Source: a bacterium 1XD42-76
GTDB lineage: Bacteria > Bacillota > Clostridia > Lachnospirales > Lachnospiraceae
Direction of reading: 5' to 3'
Length of the DNA: 64,000 bases
NCBI GenBank assembly: GCA_009917545.1
Contig: QZDW01000017.1
Coordinates: forward strand, 1 to 64,000
The notes beneath the pieces were generated by a model. That model ran no database searches. It worked only from the letters and a program-made list of their open reading frames with translations, and had not been told where the DNA came from. The position numbers and the translations under genes were made by a program. Each line of letters begins with the position of its first letter. Positions within the stretch are counted from its first letter, which is position 1. Of the stretch, positions 1 through 7,801 are shown in pieces.

Positions 1-90
1 TGCTTTTATTTAGAGGAACGTAAAAACTGCGCCACAGCCCTGGCAGGCCATCGCGCAGCGATTTTGTTCAATCAGGATTTAGTGAGGTGA
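1..90 (+). CDS. 3' end of an unidentified gene (partial)
   Basis: Frame 1 is open from the first base to a TGA at 88-90 and could encode the last 29 residues of a protein that begins before the window. The tail is rich in Ala, Arg and Leu. The stop overlaps the GTG start of the next gene by 4 bases (GTGA), the usual sign of translational coupling, which is the main reason for believing it. I do not recognise the family from so short a tail. Confidence 0.3.
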   Translation, partial: CFYLEERKNCATALAGHRAAILFNQDLVR

Positions 91-578
91 TTGACTTGGA
101 AATAAATTGTTTGTCTAAAGTGTTTTATGTACGTAAGTTGGATAGAGATGATGTGGGGCTAATATATGATTTGTGCAGTAAAAATCATATTTTTTACCAG
201 TATCATCCTCCATTTGTTACAATGGAAAGTATCTTGAAGGATATACAGGCATTACCTCCAGGAAAAAGTTATGATGATAAATTTTATGTCGGTTTTTTTG
301 AAAGTGAAACTTTAGTTGCAATTATGGATTTGATTCTTGATTACCCTGCAAAAGAAATCACTTTTATTGGGCTATTTATGACAAATATGCAGTATCAGAA
401 CAAAGGAATTGGTTCAAAAATAATTGCTGAGCTTGGAATGTATTTAAAATTATTCCATTACAAAAAAATACAGATTAAAGTTGATAAAGGTAATCCACAA
501 AGTTATTCTTTTTGGTTGAAGAATAACTTTAATGTTATTCGTGAGGATAAACATATTCTTATGGAACGGGCAATATAA
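87..578 (+). CDS. GNAT family N-acetyltransferase
   Basis: A 163-residue protein of the usual length for a single-domain GNAT acetyltransferase, which moves an acetyl group from acetyl-CoA to an amine. The acetyl-CoA-binding motif A is visible near residues 102-110 (QNKGIG, the Q-x-x-G-x-G/A pattern), followed by a helix and a C-terminal section with the Ser-Phe-Trp segment common in motif B. The substrate cannot be told. The start is GTG at 87, overlapping the upstream stop. Base composition is clearly more AT-rich than genes further downstream, with many AAA, ATT and TTT codons, which suggests a different history from its neighbours. It is followed by 1.3 kb without genes. Confidence 0.8.
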   Translation: MIDLEINCLSKVFYVRKLDRDDVGLIYDLCSKNHIFYQYHPPFVTMESILKDIQALPPGKSYDDKFYVGFFESETLVAIMDLILDYPAKEITFIGLFMTNMQYQNKGIGSKIIAELGMYLKLFHYKKIQIKVDKGNPQSYSFWLKNNFNVIREDKHILMERAI

Positions 579-634
579 ATCCTGATTTGCTAAAGAGAGG
601 GGTTACGATCACCCTTTTAATCTAATAAGCTATT

Positions 635-655
635 ATCTCCTATCAGACAGGAGAT
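635..655. other. small hairpin in gene-free region
   Basis: Perfect 7-bp inverted repeat (atctcct / aggagat, loop of 7) about 55 bases after the GNAT stop. A second hairpin (aaaatgc / gcatttt, loop of 3) lies at 735-751. Neither is followed by a T run, so neither is a convincing terminator. The remaining sequence of 579-794 shows no gene. Confidence 0.4.
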
Positions 656-794
656 GTAAATAAGCAGGTCTAAAGGTATAAGGTATCCCTTGAATAACCT
701 AAATACACTATACAAGGGGATGTATTAACAAGCGAAAATGCAGTGCATTTTGTGGGTACGGATGTTTCGGAGAAATTTTCCTACATTTATTCCT

Positions 795-904
795 AAACCT
801 TCATGCGCCACGAGTGAGCGTACCACCATGAATGAAAGTAGCCAGGCGCATTGGGCATACCTGAATTTATGCCGCCTATCGGCGGCGAGACTTTCATAGT
901 AAAT
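795..904 (-). repeat. dispersed two-hairpin repeat, copy 1
   Basis: Full-length member of the dispersed repeat family; taking forward orientation as beginning TATGAAAGTCC and ending GAAGGTTTA, this copy is reversed. Hairpin one is gccgcc-tatc-ggcggc, a perfect 6-bp stem. Hairpin two has the TTCAT/ATGAA outer arms. Confidence 0.85.
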
Positions 905-1148
905 TATTCATACACATTTTGCTCTTTTGATGATAGGGAAAATTTGTTCAGTATGAGGTCATTTTACTGATTTTTTAATTGTTTATATTTTGTATGGAAA
1001 TAGCCTCATAAATGGGGAAGAAAAGAACAGATAGCAAAAATTAACGATATTTCTCTTTGATGTATTATGATGCTAAATAGAATTTTCTGTAACTATTTAC
1101 AAAATTTTAAAAAGCCCTTTTTGCTTATCTATATTTCTATAATGGATT

Positions 1149-1252
1149 ACTATGAAAGTCCATCGCCGCAGGCGATCTAAGTTCAGGTATGCCCAATGCG
1201 CCTGGCTACTTTCATTCATGGTGGTGCGCCACTCATGGGCGCATGAAGGTTA
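1149..1252 (+). repeat. dispersed two-hairpin repeat, copy 2
   Basis: Full-length forward copy. Hairpin one is atcgcc-gca-ggcgat; hairpin two has a tgcgcc/ggcgca stem inside TTCAT/ATGAA arms. It ends 30 bases before parS. Confidence 0.85.
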
Positions 1253-1276
1253 TAGAATGAGAGATTGTGGATTTTG

Positions 1277-1302
1277 TAAAATGTTTCACGTGAAACATTT
1301 TA
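1277..1302. promoter_or_regulatory. parS: parS centromere site (ParB binding site)
   Basis: Positions 1282-1297 match the Bacillus/Clostridia parS consensus TGTTTCACGTGAAACA at all 16 bases, and the perfect palindrome extends to 26 bp (1277-1302). In the known system ParB loads on such sites as a CTP-dependent clamp, spreads, and recruits ParA and SMC for chromosome segregation. The site lies about 580 bp upstream of parA in a gene-free, repeat-rich stretch, between repeat copies 2 and 3. Proximity to parAB is typical of origin-proximal parS sites. Confidence 0.95.
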
Positions 1303-1359
1303 AATTTTCTCCTTGTGAACAATAGGAAAATAAGATAAAGTATGTTATACTATGGTTAT

Positions 1360-1464
1360 TATGAAAGTCCGCCGTCGCTAGGCGGCATAATTCAGGAATG
1401 TCAAATGCGCCAGAATCGCTTTTATTTAGGGTGTCACGCTTACCTATGGGTGCTGAAGGCTTAT
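1360..1464 (+). repeat. dispersed two-hairpin repeat, copy 3 (degenerate)
   Basis: Forward copy with many changes. The opening ATGAAAGTCC and the closing GCTGAAGGCTTA are recognisable, but the first hairpin has lost pairs and the second half is diverged. Short open frames across it on both strands are repeat sequence, not genes. Confidence 0.7.
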
Positions 1465-1697
1465 CATCGAAAACATTGCCAAACAGACATTGTAGATCTA
1501 AATAGCGGAAATATACCAAAACTGCTTTCATTTGGATAGTACATTTACTTTTTGGCATATGACAGTTTACGGTTAAGTCCGACAGGAAAGAAAAGATGGA
1601 TCTGACGATATATTTTACTTATTAAAATTTTATTGTTGAAAGCAGACTAAAACCAGAGTATTGTTATGTGGTTCTTGGAATACTATGAATCGTAATA

Positions 1698-1724
1698 TTG
1701 TACAGATATAAAAAATTGTATAAT
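1698..1724 (+). promoter_or_regulatory. candidate promoter of parAB
   Basis: A perfect TATAAT at 1719-1724 with TTGTAC at 1698-1703, spacer 15, which is shorter than ideal. It lies about 155 bases before the parA start, and repeat copy 4 begins five bases after the -10 box, so the repeat would be in the transcript leader. Confidence 0.4.
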
Positions 1725-1728
1725 TTTT

Positions 1729-1833
1729 ACAATGAAAGTTCACCGCCAGGCGGGCATAATTCCAGGAATGCCAAATGCACCTGAATTACTTTTATTCATG
1801 GTGGATGCGCTCACTTATAGCGCATGAAGGTTA
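1729..1833 (+). repeat. dispersed two-hairpin repeat, copy 4
   Basis: Forward copy between the candidate parAB promoter and parA. The first hairpin is degraded, but the second has a perfect 7-bp stem, atgcgct/agcgcat. Confidence 0.75.
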
Positions 1834-1878
1834 GAAGAACAGTGATTTGACCTGCGGAAAGGATATTAGGGTTATGTT

Positions 1879-2649
1879 ATGGGGCGTATAATAGCGATTA
1901 CAAATCAAAAGGGTGGTGTGGGAAAGACAACGACAGCGATCAATTTATCTGCTTGTCTTGCAGAAGCGGGACAAAGAGTATTGACCGTAGATTTTGACCC
2001 GCAGGGAAACACAACGAGCGGATTGGGGTTAGAGAAAGGCAATATAGACAATACGGTTTATGAGCTTTTAATGAATGAATGTACAGTAGAGCAATGTATT
2101 ATGCAGAGTGTGCAGGAACGGCTGGACGTTATGCCGTCAGATGTTGATTTATCAGGCGCAGAAATTGAATTACTCGATATGGAAGCAAAGGAGAGCATTT
2201 TAAAGAGAAATTTACAGCTTTTAGATGGAAGATATGATTTTATCATTATTGATTGCCCTCCATCTCTAAACTTGTTGACGATTAATGCCCTCACTGCAGC
2301 AAATACAGTTTTAGTACCAATCCAGTGCGAATACTATGCGCTGGAGGGCCTGACTCAGGTTTTAAAAACAATTGATTTAGTCCAGAAAAAACTCAATAAA
2401 GCTTTAGAAATTGAGGGTGTTGTTTTTACCATGTATGATTCCAGGACAAATCTGTCCCTGGAAGTAGTGGAAAATGTAAAAGAACATTTAAATGAAAATA
2501 TTTATAAAACGATCATCCCAAGAAATGTACGTTTGGCGGAAGCACCAAGCTACGGAATGCCTATTAATATGTATGACGGCAGGTCATCAGGAGCAGAGAG
2601 CTATCGACTTTTAGCCGCTGAGGTTATCAGCAGAGGAGAAGAAGTATAA
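1879..2649 (+). CDS. parA: ParA/Soj family chromosome partitioning ATPase
   Basis: A 256-residue Soj-type ParA. The deviant Walker A KGGVGKTT is at residues 11-18 with the signature lysine, and a Walker B-like IIIDCPP lies near residue 120. Family members dimerise on ATP, bind DNA non-specifically, and are released by ParB-stimulated hydrolysis; with ParB-parS they separate replicated origins and often regulate DnaA. The ATG at 1879 puts the P-loop at the normal distance from the N-terminus. Its stop (TAA) shares one base with the parB start, so the two are an operon. It has no long N-terminal DNA-binding extension, as expected for the chromosomal type. Confidence 0.95.
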   Translation: MGRIIAITNQKGGVGKTTTAINLSACLAEAGQRVLTVDFDPQGNTTSGLGLEKGNIDNTVYELLMNECTVEQCIMQSVQERLDVMPSDVDLSGAEIELLDMEAKESILKRNLQLLDGRYDFIIIDCPPSLNLLTINALTAANTVLVPIQCEYYALEGLTQVLKTIDLVQKKLNKALEIEGVVFTMYDSRTNLSLEVVENVKEHLNENIYKTIIPRNVRLAEAPSYGMPINMYDGRSSGAESYRLLAAEVISRGEEV

Positions 2650-3626
2650 TGGCAAAGAGAGGATTGGGAAAAGGGTTAGGCGCCTTTTTTGGAGAAGAAA
2701 TAAGCAGCGAACATGAGGTGCAGGATACAGAAAACATGTTTGTAAAGGAGCCGGGACCAAATGAGCATCTGATTATAGGGCAGGAAAAAAAGAAATCAGA
2801 TAGTCAGATTGTGATTGAAAAGATTGTAGAAAAGCCGGTAGAACAAATGATAAAGCTGTCCCTGATTGAACCAAATGGAAGGCAGCCGCGTAAAAACTTT
2901 GATGAGGAGGGTTTGAATGAACTTGCAGATTCTATTAAAAATTATGGAATTCTGCAGCCACTTTTAATTCAGAAGAGTGGGGAGCATTATGAAATCATTG
3001 CAGGGGAACGCCGTTGGCGGGCAGCAAAGCTGGCTGGTTTGACGGAGGTCCCCGTAATCATTCGTGAATATAATAAACAGCAGACAATGGAGATCGCTTT
3101 GATTGAAAATTTGCAGCGTGCAGATTTGAATCCGATTGAGGAGGCGCTTGCGTATCAGCAATTAATCAAAGAATTTGATCTTACTCAGGAGGAAATCGCT
3201 GCCCGCGTCTCCAAAAATCGTGCTACAATCACGAATAGCATGCGCCTTTTAAAGCTGGATCCGCGCGTGCAGAATCTGCTGACAGAGGGAAAGATTTCCG
3301 GTGGGCATGCCCGTGCTTTGTTGGGACTCGAGGATGGAGAACTTCAATACCAGACTGCTGTCAAAATCGTACAGGAAAATCTGAGTGTGCGTGATGTCGA
3401 AAAATTGGTAAAGCTGATGAATCGTCCGGAAAAAAAGAAAAAACAGGAGACAGGCCCTGATCTGGATTTGATATATAAGCAGATAGAGGATAAGCTGAAA
3501 ACGATAATGGGAACAAAAGTTGTAATTAATCGAAAAGATAAGAATAAGGGAAGAATCGAAATTGAATACTATTCCCAGGAAGAATTGGAACGTTTAATTG
3601 AAATTATGGAGTCTGCACACGCATAA
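2649..3626 (+). CDS. parB: ParB/Spo0J family chromosome partitioning protein
   Basis: A 325-residue ParB. It has the N-terminal ParA-interacting segment MAKRGLGKGLGAF, a variable acidic linker (about residues 16-66), the ParB nuclease-like CTP-binding domain with GERRWRA at 119-125, a helix-turn-helix region around 175-200 that reads parS, and a charged C-terminal dimerisation domain after a Lys-rich linker. It binds parS (a perfect site is 1.35 kb upstream), slides as a CTP-locked clamp, and stimulates ParA. Its start overlaps the parA stop by one base. The linker between residues 20 and 66 is longer than in B. subtilis Spo0J. Confidence 0.95.
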   Translation: MAKRGLGKGLGAFFGEEISSEHEVQDTENMFVKEPGPNEHLIIGQEKKKSDSQIVIEKIVEKPVEQMIKLSLIEPNGRQPRKNFDEEGLNELADSIKNYGILQPLLIQKSGEHYEIIAGERRWRAAKLAGLTEVPVIIREYNKQQTMEIALIENLQRADLNPIEEALAYQQLIKEFDLTQEEIAARVSKNRATITNSMRLLKLDPRVQNLLTEGKISGGHARALLGLEDGELQYQTAVKIVQENLSVRDVEKLVKLMNRPEKKKKQETGPDLDLIYKQIEDKLKTIMGTKVVINRKDKNKGRIEIEYYSQEELERLIEIMESAHA

Positions 3627-3674
3627 CGAGGCTGTGTAGAAAGTGGAAACAGGAAGGACATAAGATAGGAAAAT

Positions 3675-4400
3675 ATGGAAAACAGTATAATAAATTATCT
3701 TCCATTTGATCCGGCAGTGCTTATCATCGGCTTTTCCGTTTTGTCGTTGGTATTGTTGATTGTCGTGATTATCTGTATTGTAAAAATGAATAAGCTTTAC
3801 CGGCGTTACGATATATTTATGAGAGGTAAGGATGCAGAGACTCTTGAGGATACGATTATTGAAATATTAGATGAAATCAGAGAAATGCATGCGAGGGACA
3901 GAGTCAACAAGGATACAATGAAACTTTTATCAAAGCAGGTAAAAGCTTCTTTTCAAAAATTTGGCTTTGTGAAATATAATGCATTTAAGGGGATGGGAGG
4001 AAACTTAAGTTTTGTGCTGGCCATGCTTAATGACAGTAACACAGGTTTTATACTGGATGCTGTACACAGCAGGGAGGGCTGTTACCTCTATCTAAAAGAG
4101 GTAGAGGAAGGGGCAACAGAGGTATTATTGGGAAGTGAGGAGCAGGAGGCATTAGAACAGGCACTTGGATATGTAAAACGCCCTTCGATGGAGGATAAAG
4201 TAACGCGAAATACCAGGTATTCTGCGTCATCGGAGAGAAAAAGCACCATTTCCGGGGAACAGGCAATTGAGGTGCCGAATCGTGAACGTATGAAGAGTGA
4301 GCGTTTGAAGGAACTGCGCAGGAGACAACGGGAAGAAGAAATGGCAGCCAGAGAAAATACAGAATATGAAATGATAGACGAAACCAGAGGAGAGTATTAA
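3675..4400 (+). CDS. DUF4446 family membrane-anchored protein
   Basis: A 241-residue protein with one N-terminal membrane helix (about residues 14-37), a short basic segment, a helical region, then a compact domain containing a Lys-Tyr-Asn-Ala-Phe stretch and GGNLSF characteristic of DUF4446, and a charged C-terminal tail rich in Arg and Glu. DUF4446 genes commonly follow parB in Clostridia; the function is unknown. The location suggests, but does not prove, a role linked to segregation or to the cell envelope. It is 48 bases after parB and six bases before the next gene, so all four genes probably share a transcript. Confidence 0.8.
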   Translation: MENSIINYLPFDPAVLIIGFSVLSLVLLIVVIICIVKMNKLYRRYDIFMRGKDAETLEDTIIEILDEIREMHARDRVNKDTMKLLSKQVKASFQKFGFVKYNAFKGMGGNLSFVLAMLNDSNTGFILDAVHSREGCYLYLKEVEEGATEVLLGSEEQEALEQALGYVKRPSMEDKVTRNTRYSASSERKSTISGEQAIEVPNRERMKSERLKELRRRQREEEMAARENTEYEMIDETRGEY

Positions 4401-4405
4401 TCAAT

Positions 4406-5308
4406 ATGCATAAATTTTTGCGTGTAGCTGGCTTTAGCATGTACGAGAAGAAAAAAGAGATTGAAAAGCTTTTGAATCTGCTTGAAAAACAGCCGTCGGT
4501 GACAAAGTGTGTTCAGATTGACGAAGATACGAATGTCTGCGAAATGAGAGCTGAAGTGGCTCCTGGTATCGGCATTTCAATGATCGGTGAGTTGAATGAT
4601 AACGGAGAATTCGAGAGAGAATTTTATTTTCCGTTTGTTCAGGTTTCAGATGAAAGCTCTAAGGCAGATTGTTCAGTTCAGAGGCATGCAGAAAAGGAAA
4701 CCTACGCTGGAATGGTAGACGAGACACGCATTGGGATCTCTTTAATCTTCTATGTACAGAACTTCCTTGATTACAGGGAATATAAGTTGAAAAAAGATGC
4801 GGCTTTTAAAATCAGATCCGTAAATTTAGCTGGTTTTTCTGTATCAGGAAAGATTTTGCTGCCGATTAAAAAGACACAGAAGCAGATTCAGAGGGCAAAA
4901 GTGGCAGCTATCGACAGAAGTAACCTGATTGAGGCTGCAAAAAACGGGGATGAGGATGCGATGGAAACGCTTACAATCGAGGACATTGATCTGTATTCTC
5001 AGATATCCAGGCGGGCGATGAAGGAGGATCTATATTCAATCATCGATTCCTGCTTTATGCCATGCGGCATCGAATGCGATCAGTATTCCATCATCGGGGA
5101 TATCCGCGATATTCAGAAAATAAAAAATATTTATACAAAAGAAGAAATCTATAAATTTAAAGTGGATTGTAATGACGTTCTGTTTACAGTATGTATCAAT
5201 AGTAAAGATTTGCTCGGCCAGCCGGAGGTTGGCCGCAGATTTAAAGGTCAGATATGGATGCAGGGAATATTGAATTTTGAAGAAGTGAGAAGAGTACAGA
5301 GATCCTGA
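4406..5308 (+). CDS. DUF3881 family protein
   Basis: A 300-residue soluble protein without signal peptide or membrane helix. The N-terminal MHKFLRVAGFS and the overall length match my recollection of DUF3881, a family found mainly in Lachnospiraceae after the parAB-DUF4446 genes. No catalytic motif is evident. The C-terminal part holds two or three Cys residues and alternating beta-type segments. The gene starts six bases after DUF4446 and ends near a long palindrome that probably terminates the operon. Function unknown. Confidence 0.7.
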   Translation: MHKFLRVAGFSMYEKKKEIEKLLNLLEKQPSVTKCVQIDEDTNVCEMRAEVAPGIGISMIGELNDNGEFEREFYFPFVQVSDESSKADCSVQRHAEKETYAGMVDETRIGISLIFYVQNFLDYREYKLKKDAAFKIRSVNLAGFSVSGKILLPIKKTQKQIQRAKVAAIDRSNLIEAAKNGDEDAMETLTIEDIDLYSQISRRAMKEDLYSIIDSCFMPCGIECDQYSIIGDIRDIQKIKNIYTKEEIYKFKVDCNDVLFTVCINSKDLLGQPEVGRRFKGQIWMQGILNFEEVRRVQRS

Positions 5309-5370
5309 GAAAGTACTGTAAAATTTGATAATCAGGCAGGGAAGGGAAAGATACTGATAAAAAGGCCGCC

Positions 5371-5473
5371 GAGGGGGCTGTCGCAAAAAATGTAATTCTA
5401 CAATATATGGTATTGATATCTTTAAATAACAACCTTATATTGTAGAATTACTGAATTTTGTGACAGCTCCCTC
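5371..5473. repeat. long imperfect palindrome, type B copy 1 (terminator/MITE-like)
   Basis: A ~103-bp inverted repeat. The outer arms gagggggctgtcgcaaaa and ttttgtgacagctccctc pair with two mismatches, and a perfect 15-bp inner arm (taattctacaatata / tatattgtagaatta) follows. It sits between the parAB operon (+) and the convergent VOC gene (-), so it can terminate transcription from both sides. A related element with the same GGGGCTGTCG and ACAATATATG blocks is at 22902-23002. Confidence 0.8.
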
Positions 5474-5515
5474 AACATTTTATGAAATTATTCGCTCAGG
5501 GAGAATGTATTTGTA

Positions 5516-5618
5516 TATGAAAGCTCACCGCTGCAGGCAGTATAAGTTCAAAAATACCAAATACGCCAGAAAAACTTTTATCATGGCGGTACGCTTATTT
5601 ATGGACGCGGGGGTTACA
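5516..5618 (+). repeat. dispersed two-hairpin repeat, copy 5 (degenerate)
   Basis: Heavily diverged forward copy; TATGAAAG, the central tataagttca block and tttatcatgg are recognisable. It overlaps the 3' end of the VOC gene by about five bases. Confidence 0.6.
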
Positions 5619-6027
5619 GAGAAGGATTCGACGTATGCTGTAAAAGTTCAATTAATTCTCCACTTGGCCCGGTAAAAAAGATATTGCGGATTCCGCCGAA
5701 GAGAGGCATATTCATCGGTTCTGTTGTTCGAAATGATGTAATGCCCGCGGCCCTGATGTCTGTGAGGGCAGCGCCAATATCGTCTACTTCGATGGCAATA
5801 TGCGGGAAAACTCCATTTTCGGGTAAAAGGGTGGTACCGTCATGGGGTTCGATGATTTCCAGGTAGAATCCGGGCATTTGTACCATAGCCAGAAGATTAG
5901 TGCCGGAAGGTTTTTTTGATTCGGCACGGTCTGTAAGGCGGCCTCCCAAACGCTCATAAAAAGCGAGGGATGCCTGAAGATCATTAGTGTAGAGAGCAAT
6001 ATGAGCAAGGCCATTTAAATGTTTCAT
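5614..6027 (-). CDS. VOC/glyoxalase superfamily protein
   Basis: A 137-residue protein with two beta-alpha-beta-beta-beta modules, the vicinal oxygen chelate fold. Possible metal ligands are visible: His9 in the opening GLAHIAL strand, Glu in LEIIEP, His in FPHIAIEVDD, and Glu in the closing GELIELLQ strand, the H-E-H-E pattern of lactoylglutathione lyase-type enzymes. The family includes glyoxalase I, fosfomycin-resistance and epimerase enzymes, so the substrate cannot be set from sequence. It is a single gene facing the parAB operon; the repeat copy 6 lies just upstream of its start. Confidence 0.8.
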   Translation of the reverse strand: MKHLNGLAHIALYTNDLQASLAFYERLGGRLTDRAESKKPSGTNLLAMVQMPGFYLEIIEPHDGTTLLPENGVFPHIAIEVDDIGAALTDIRAAGITSFRTTEPMNMPLFGGIRNIFFTGPSGELIELLQHTSNPSL

Positions 6028-6056
6028 TCTGATTCTCCTTTATCTGCTTTGATAAG

Positions 6057-6164
6057 TAACCTTCCTGCGCCCACAGGTGAGCGCGCCACCAGGAATGAAA
6101 GTAGTCGGGGCGCATTTGGCATCCCTGAATATACGCCGCCTGTTGGCAGCAGACTTTCACAGTG
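6057..6164 (-). repeat. dispersed two-hairpin repeat, copy 6
   Basis: Full-length reversed copy. The second hairpin has TTCCT/AGGAA outer arms where copies 1, 2 and 19 have TTCAT/ATGAA, a compensatory change. The first hairpin has one mismatch. Confidence 0.85.
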
Positions 6165-6372
6165 GCATATTCATGGAAAGAACCTACCAAAAATGGTGTA
6201 AACCAGCAAAGAAATGAGTGGAAACAATCCATTCCATATCTTCTGCTGATACTCTGTTTCTATAGTTTAACATAAGATAAAGCCGGAAGCCAGTGGATTT
6301 TCTGAATTTATCTGTATTTCAGAAAAAATAAATATCAAATTTGACTCAGATTTGGGTTTCAAACCTGGGGGT

Positions 6373-6400
6373 TTGAAATATTGAAAAATTATGTTATAAT
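6373..6400 (+). promoter_or_regulatory. candidate promoter upstream of repeat cluster and exonuclease gene
   Basis: TTGAAA at 6373-6378 and perfect TATAAT at 6395-6400, spacer 16. The next gene starts at 6797, so the transcript would have a leader of about 390 bases containing three tandem repeat copies. Confidence 0.55.
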
Positions 6401-6428
6401 CTCGAAAGAGATAAAATCTGCATAGTTA

Positions 6429-6531
6429 CTATGAAAGTCCATCGCCGCAGGCGATCTAAGTTCAGGGATGCCAGGTGCGCCTGACTACTTTTATTCCTGG
6501 TGGCGCGCTCACCTGTGGGCGCAGGAAGGTT
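6429..6531 (+). repeat. dispersed two-hairpin repeat, copy 7
   Basis: Full-length forward copy, first of a tandem trio. Hairpin one is atcgcc-gca-ggcgat, hairpin two has gcgctca/tgggcgc inside TTCCT/AGGAA arms. Confidence 0.85.
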
Positions 6532-6638
6532 TACTATGAAAGTCCGTTACCATCAGGCGGTATAAATTTAGGTATACCAAGTGCGCCTGGATCGCTTTCA
6601 TTTATAATGGTGCGCTCAATCGTGGGCGCAGGAAGGTT
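6532..6638 (+). repeat. dispersed two-hairpin repeat, copy 8
   Basis: Second copy of the tandem trio, joined directly to copy 7 through the shared GGTTTACTATGAAAG junction. Confidence 0.8.
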
Positions 6639-6705
6639 TGTTTTGAAAATCCATCGCCGCAGGTGATCTAAGTTCAGGTATGCTAAATGTACCAGAAAAC
6701 GAAAG
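6639..6705 (+). repeat. dispersed two-hairpin repeat, copy 9 (3' truncated)
   Basis: Third copy of the trio; only the first hairpin half and the central block remain. The second hairpin is missing. Confidence 0.7.
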
Positions 6706-6796
6706 CGCTGTCTGGAACCTTGTGCTCAGGAGACATGAAATAATCTCGAAAGAGACATAATAGAAGTAGAATGCGGACATATGGAGTAATCGCGTT

Positions 6797-7774
6797 ATGA
6801 AGTATTATATTGTATTTGATTTGGAATGGAATCAAAGCGCTGTCGGTAAGGAGGCTTCCCTGGAAAGTCTCCCCTTTGAAATTTTTGAAATCGGCGCTGT
6901 AAAGTTGAATGGAAACAGAGAAAAAGTATCAGAATTTCACGAAATTATCCGCCCATGTGTTTACTGTCAGATGCATTTTGCAATTTCTGAGGTGACACAT
7001 GCCTCAATGGAGGAGCTGCAGCGCTATGGCAGGCCATTTCCGGATGTAATGAAAGATTTTCTGGAGTGGTGCGGTAAGGATTACATTTTCTGTACATGGG
7101 GATCAATGGATTTGACAGAGCTGCAGAGAAATATGGCTTATCATGGCATGAAGATCCCATTTCAGAGACCATTGCTGTTTTATGATGTGCAGAAGCTGTT
7201 CAGTCTGCTGTATTCTGATGGGAAGGTAAGGGCTTCACTGGATGATGCTGTCTGCTTTTTTGATATTATCGTACAGGCGCCATTTCACCGGGCGATGGAG
7301 GATGCAGAGTACACGGCAAGAGTGCTTGCAGAGATGGAGTTTGAGCAGATCCGGCAATATTTTTCTGTGGATTATTACAGACTTCCCAGCACGCAGGAAG
7401 AGGAATTTACTCTGGAATTTCCTGATTATTCCAAGTATGTCTCCAGAACCTTTGCCACGAAGGAAGAGGCAATGGCGGATAAGCAGGTTACGGATATGAT
7501 TTGTTACAAATGCCACCGGATGCTGAGAAAAAAAATCAGATGGTTTTCCTACAGCCAGAAGTTCTACTTATGTCTGGCTATTTGTCCTGAACATGGGTAT
7601 GTCAAAGGCAAAATCCGTATGAAACGATCGGAGGATGGCTCTATCTTTGCCATAAAAACGCAGAAATTTGTATACGGAGAAGATGTGGATCTGGTGGCAA
7701 AGAAAAAGGAAGAGACAAAAATCAGACGTCTGGAACGGAATCGGATTAGAAAAAGCCAGAAGCGGAGATCATAA
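6797..7774 (+). CDS. DEDDh-family 3'-5' exonuclease
   Basis: A 325-residue protein. The N-terminal ~185 residues form an RNase T/DnaQ-like exonuclease domain: Asp8 and Glu10 in FDLEWN (motif I), an Asp in the WGSMDLTEL segment (motif II), and His and Asp in FHRAMEDAEYTARV (motif III). This matches stand-alone KapD/sporulation-inhibitor-type exonucleases better than a polymerase subunit. The C-terminal third has a Cys pair in MICYKCHRML and a very basic tail, which may bind nucleic acid. The substrate (RNA or DNA) is not predictable. An intrinsic terminator overlaps the gene end. Confidence 0.8.
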   Translation: MKYYIVFDLEWNQSAVGKEASLESLPFEIFEIGAVKLNGNREKVSEFHEIIRPCVYCQMHFAISEVTHASMEELQRYGRPFPDVMKDFLEWCGKDYIFCTWGSMDLTELQRNMAYHGMKIPFQRPLLFYDVQKLFSLLYSDGKVRASLDDAVCFFDIIVQAPFHRAMEDAEYTARVLAEMEFEQIRQYFSVDYYRLPSTQEEEFTLEFPDYSKYVSRTFATKEEAMADKQVTDMICYKCHRMLRKKIRWFSYSQKFYLCLAICPEHGYVKGKIRMKRSEDGSIFAIKTQKFVYGEDVDLVAKKKEETKIRRLERNRIRKSQKRRS

Positions 7775-7797
7775 ATTTCTGCTTCTGACTTTTTTTG
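7757..7797 (+). terminator. intrinsic terminator after exonuclease gene
   Basis: Stem cagaagc (7757-7763) / gcttctg (7781-7787) with a loop containing the stop codon, followed by a seven-T run at 7790-7796. Confidence 0.65.
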
Positions 7798-7801
7798 ATT
7801 G

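Noticed and set aside
1286-1558. Open frames across repeat copies (also 1342-1539, 5984-6232, 6475-6666, 13400-13666)
   Set aside because: They follow repeat sequence, differ in frame from copy to copy, and lack ribosome sites.
6019-6201. A conserved peptide encoded by the dispersed repeat (pattern MNES-x-GAFGIPE in some copies)
   Set aside because: One-base length differences between copies shift the frame, while the hairpin pairing is kept, so structure explains the conservation better.
6429-6705. CRISPR-like array formed by the tandem trio of repeats
   Set aside because: Units are over 100 bp and adjoin with no spacers; no cas genes are near.
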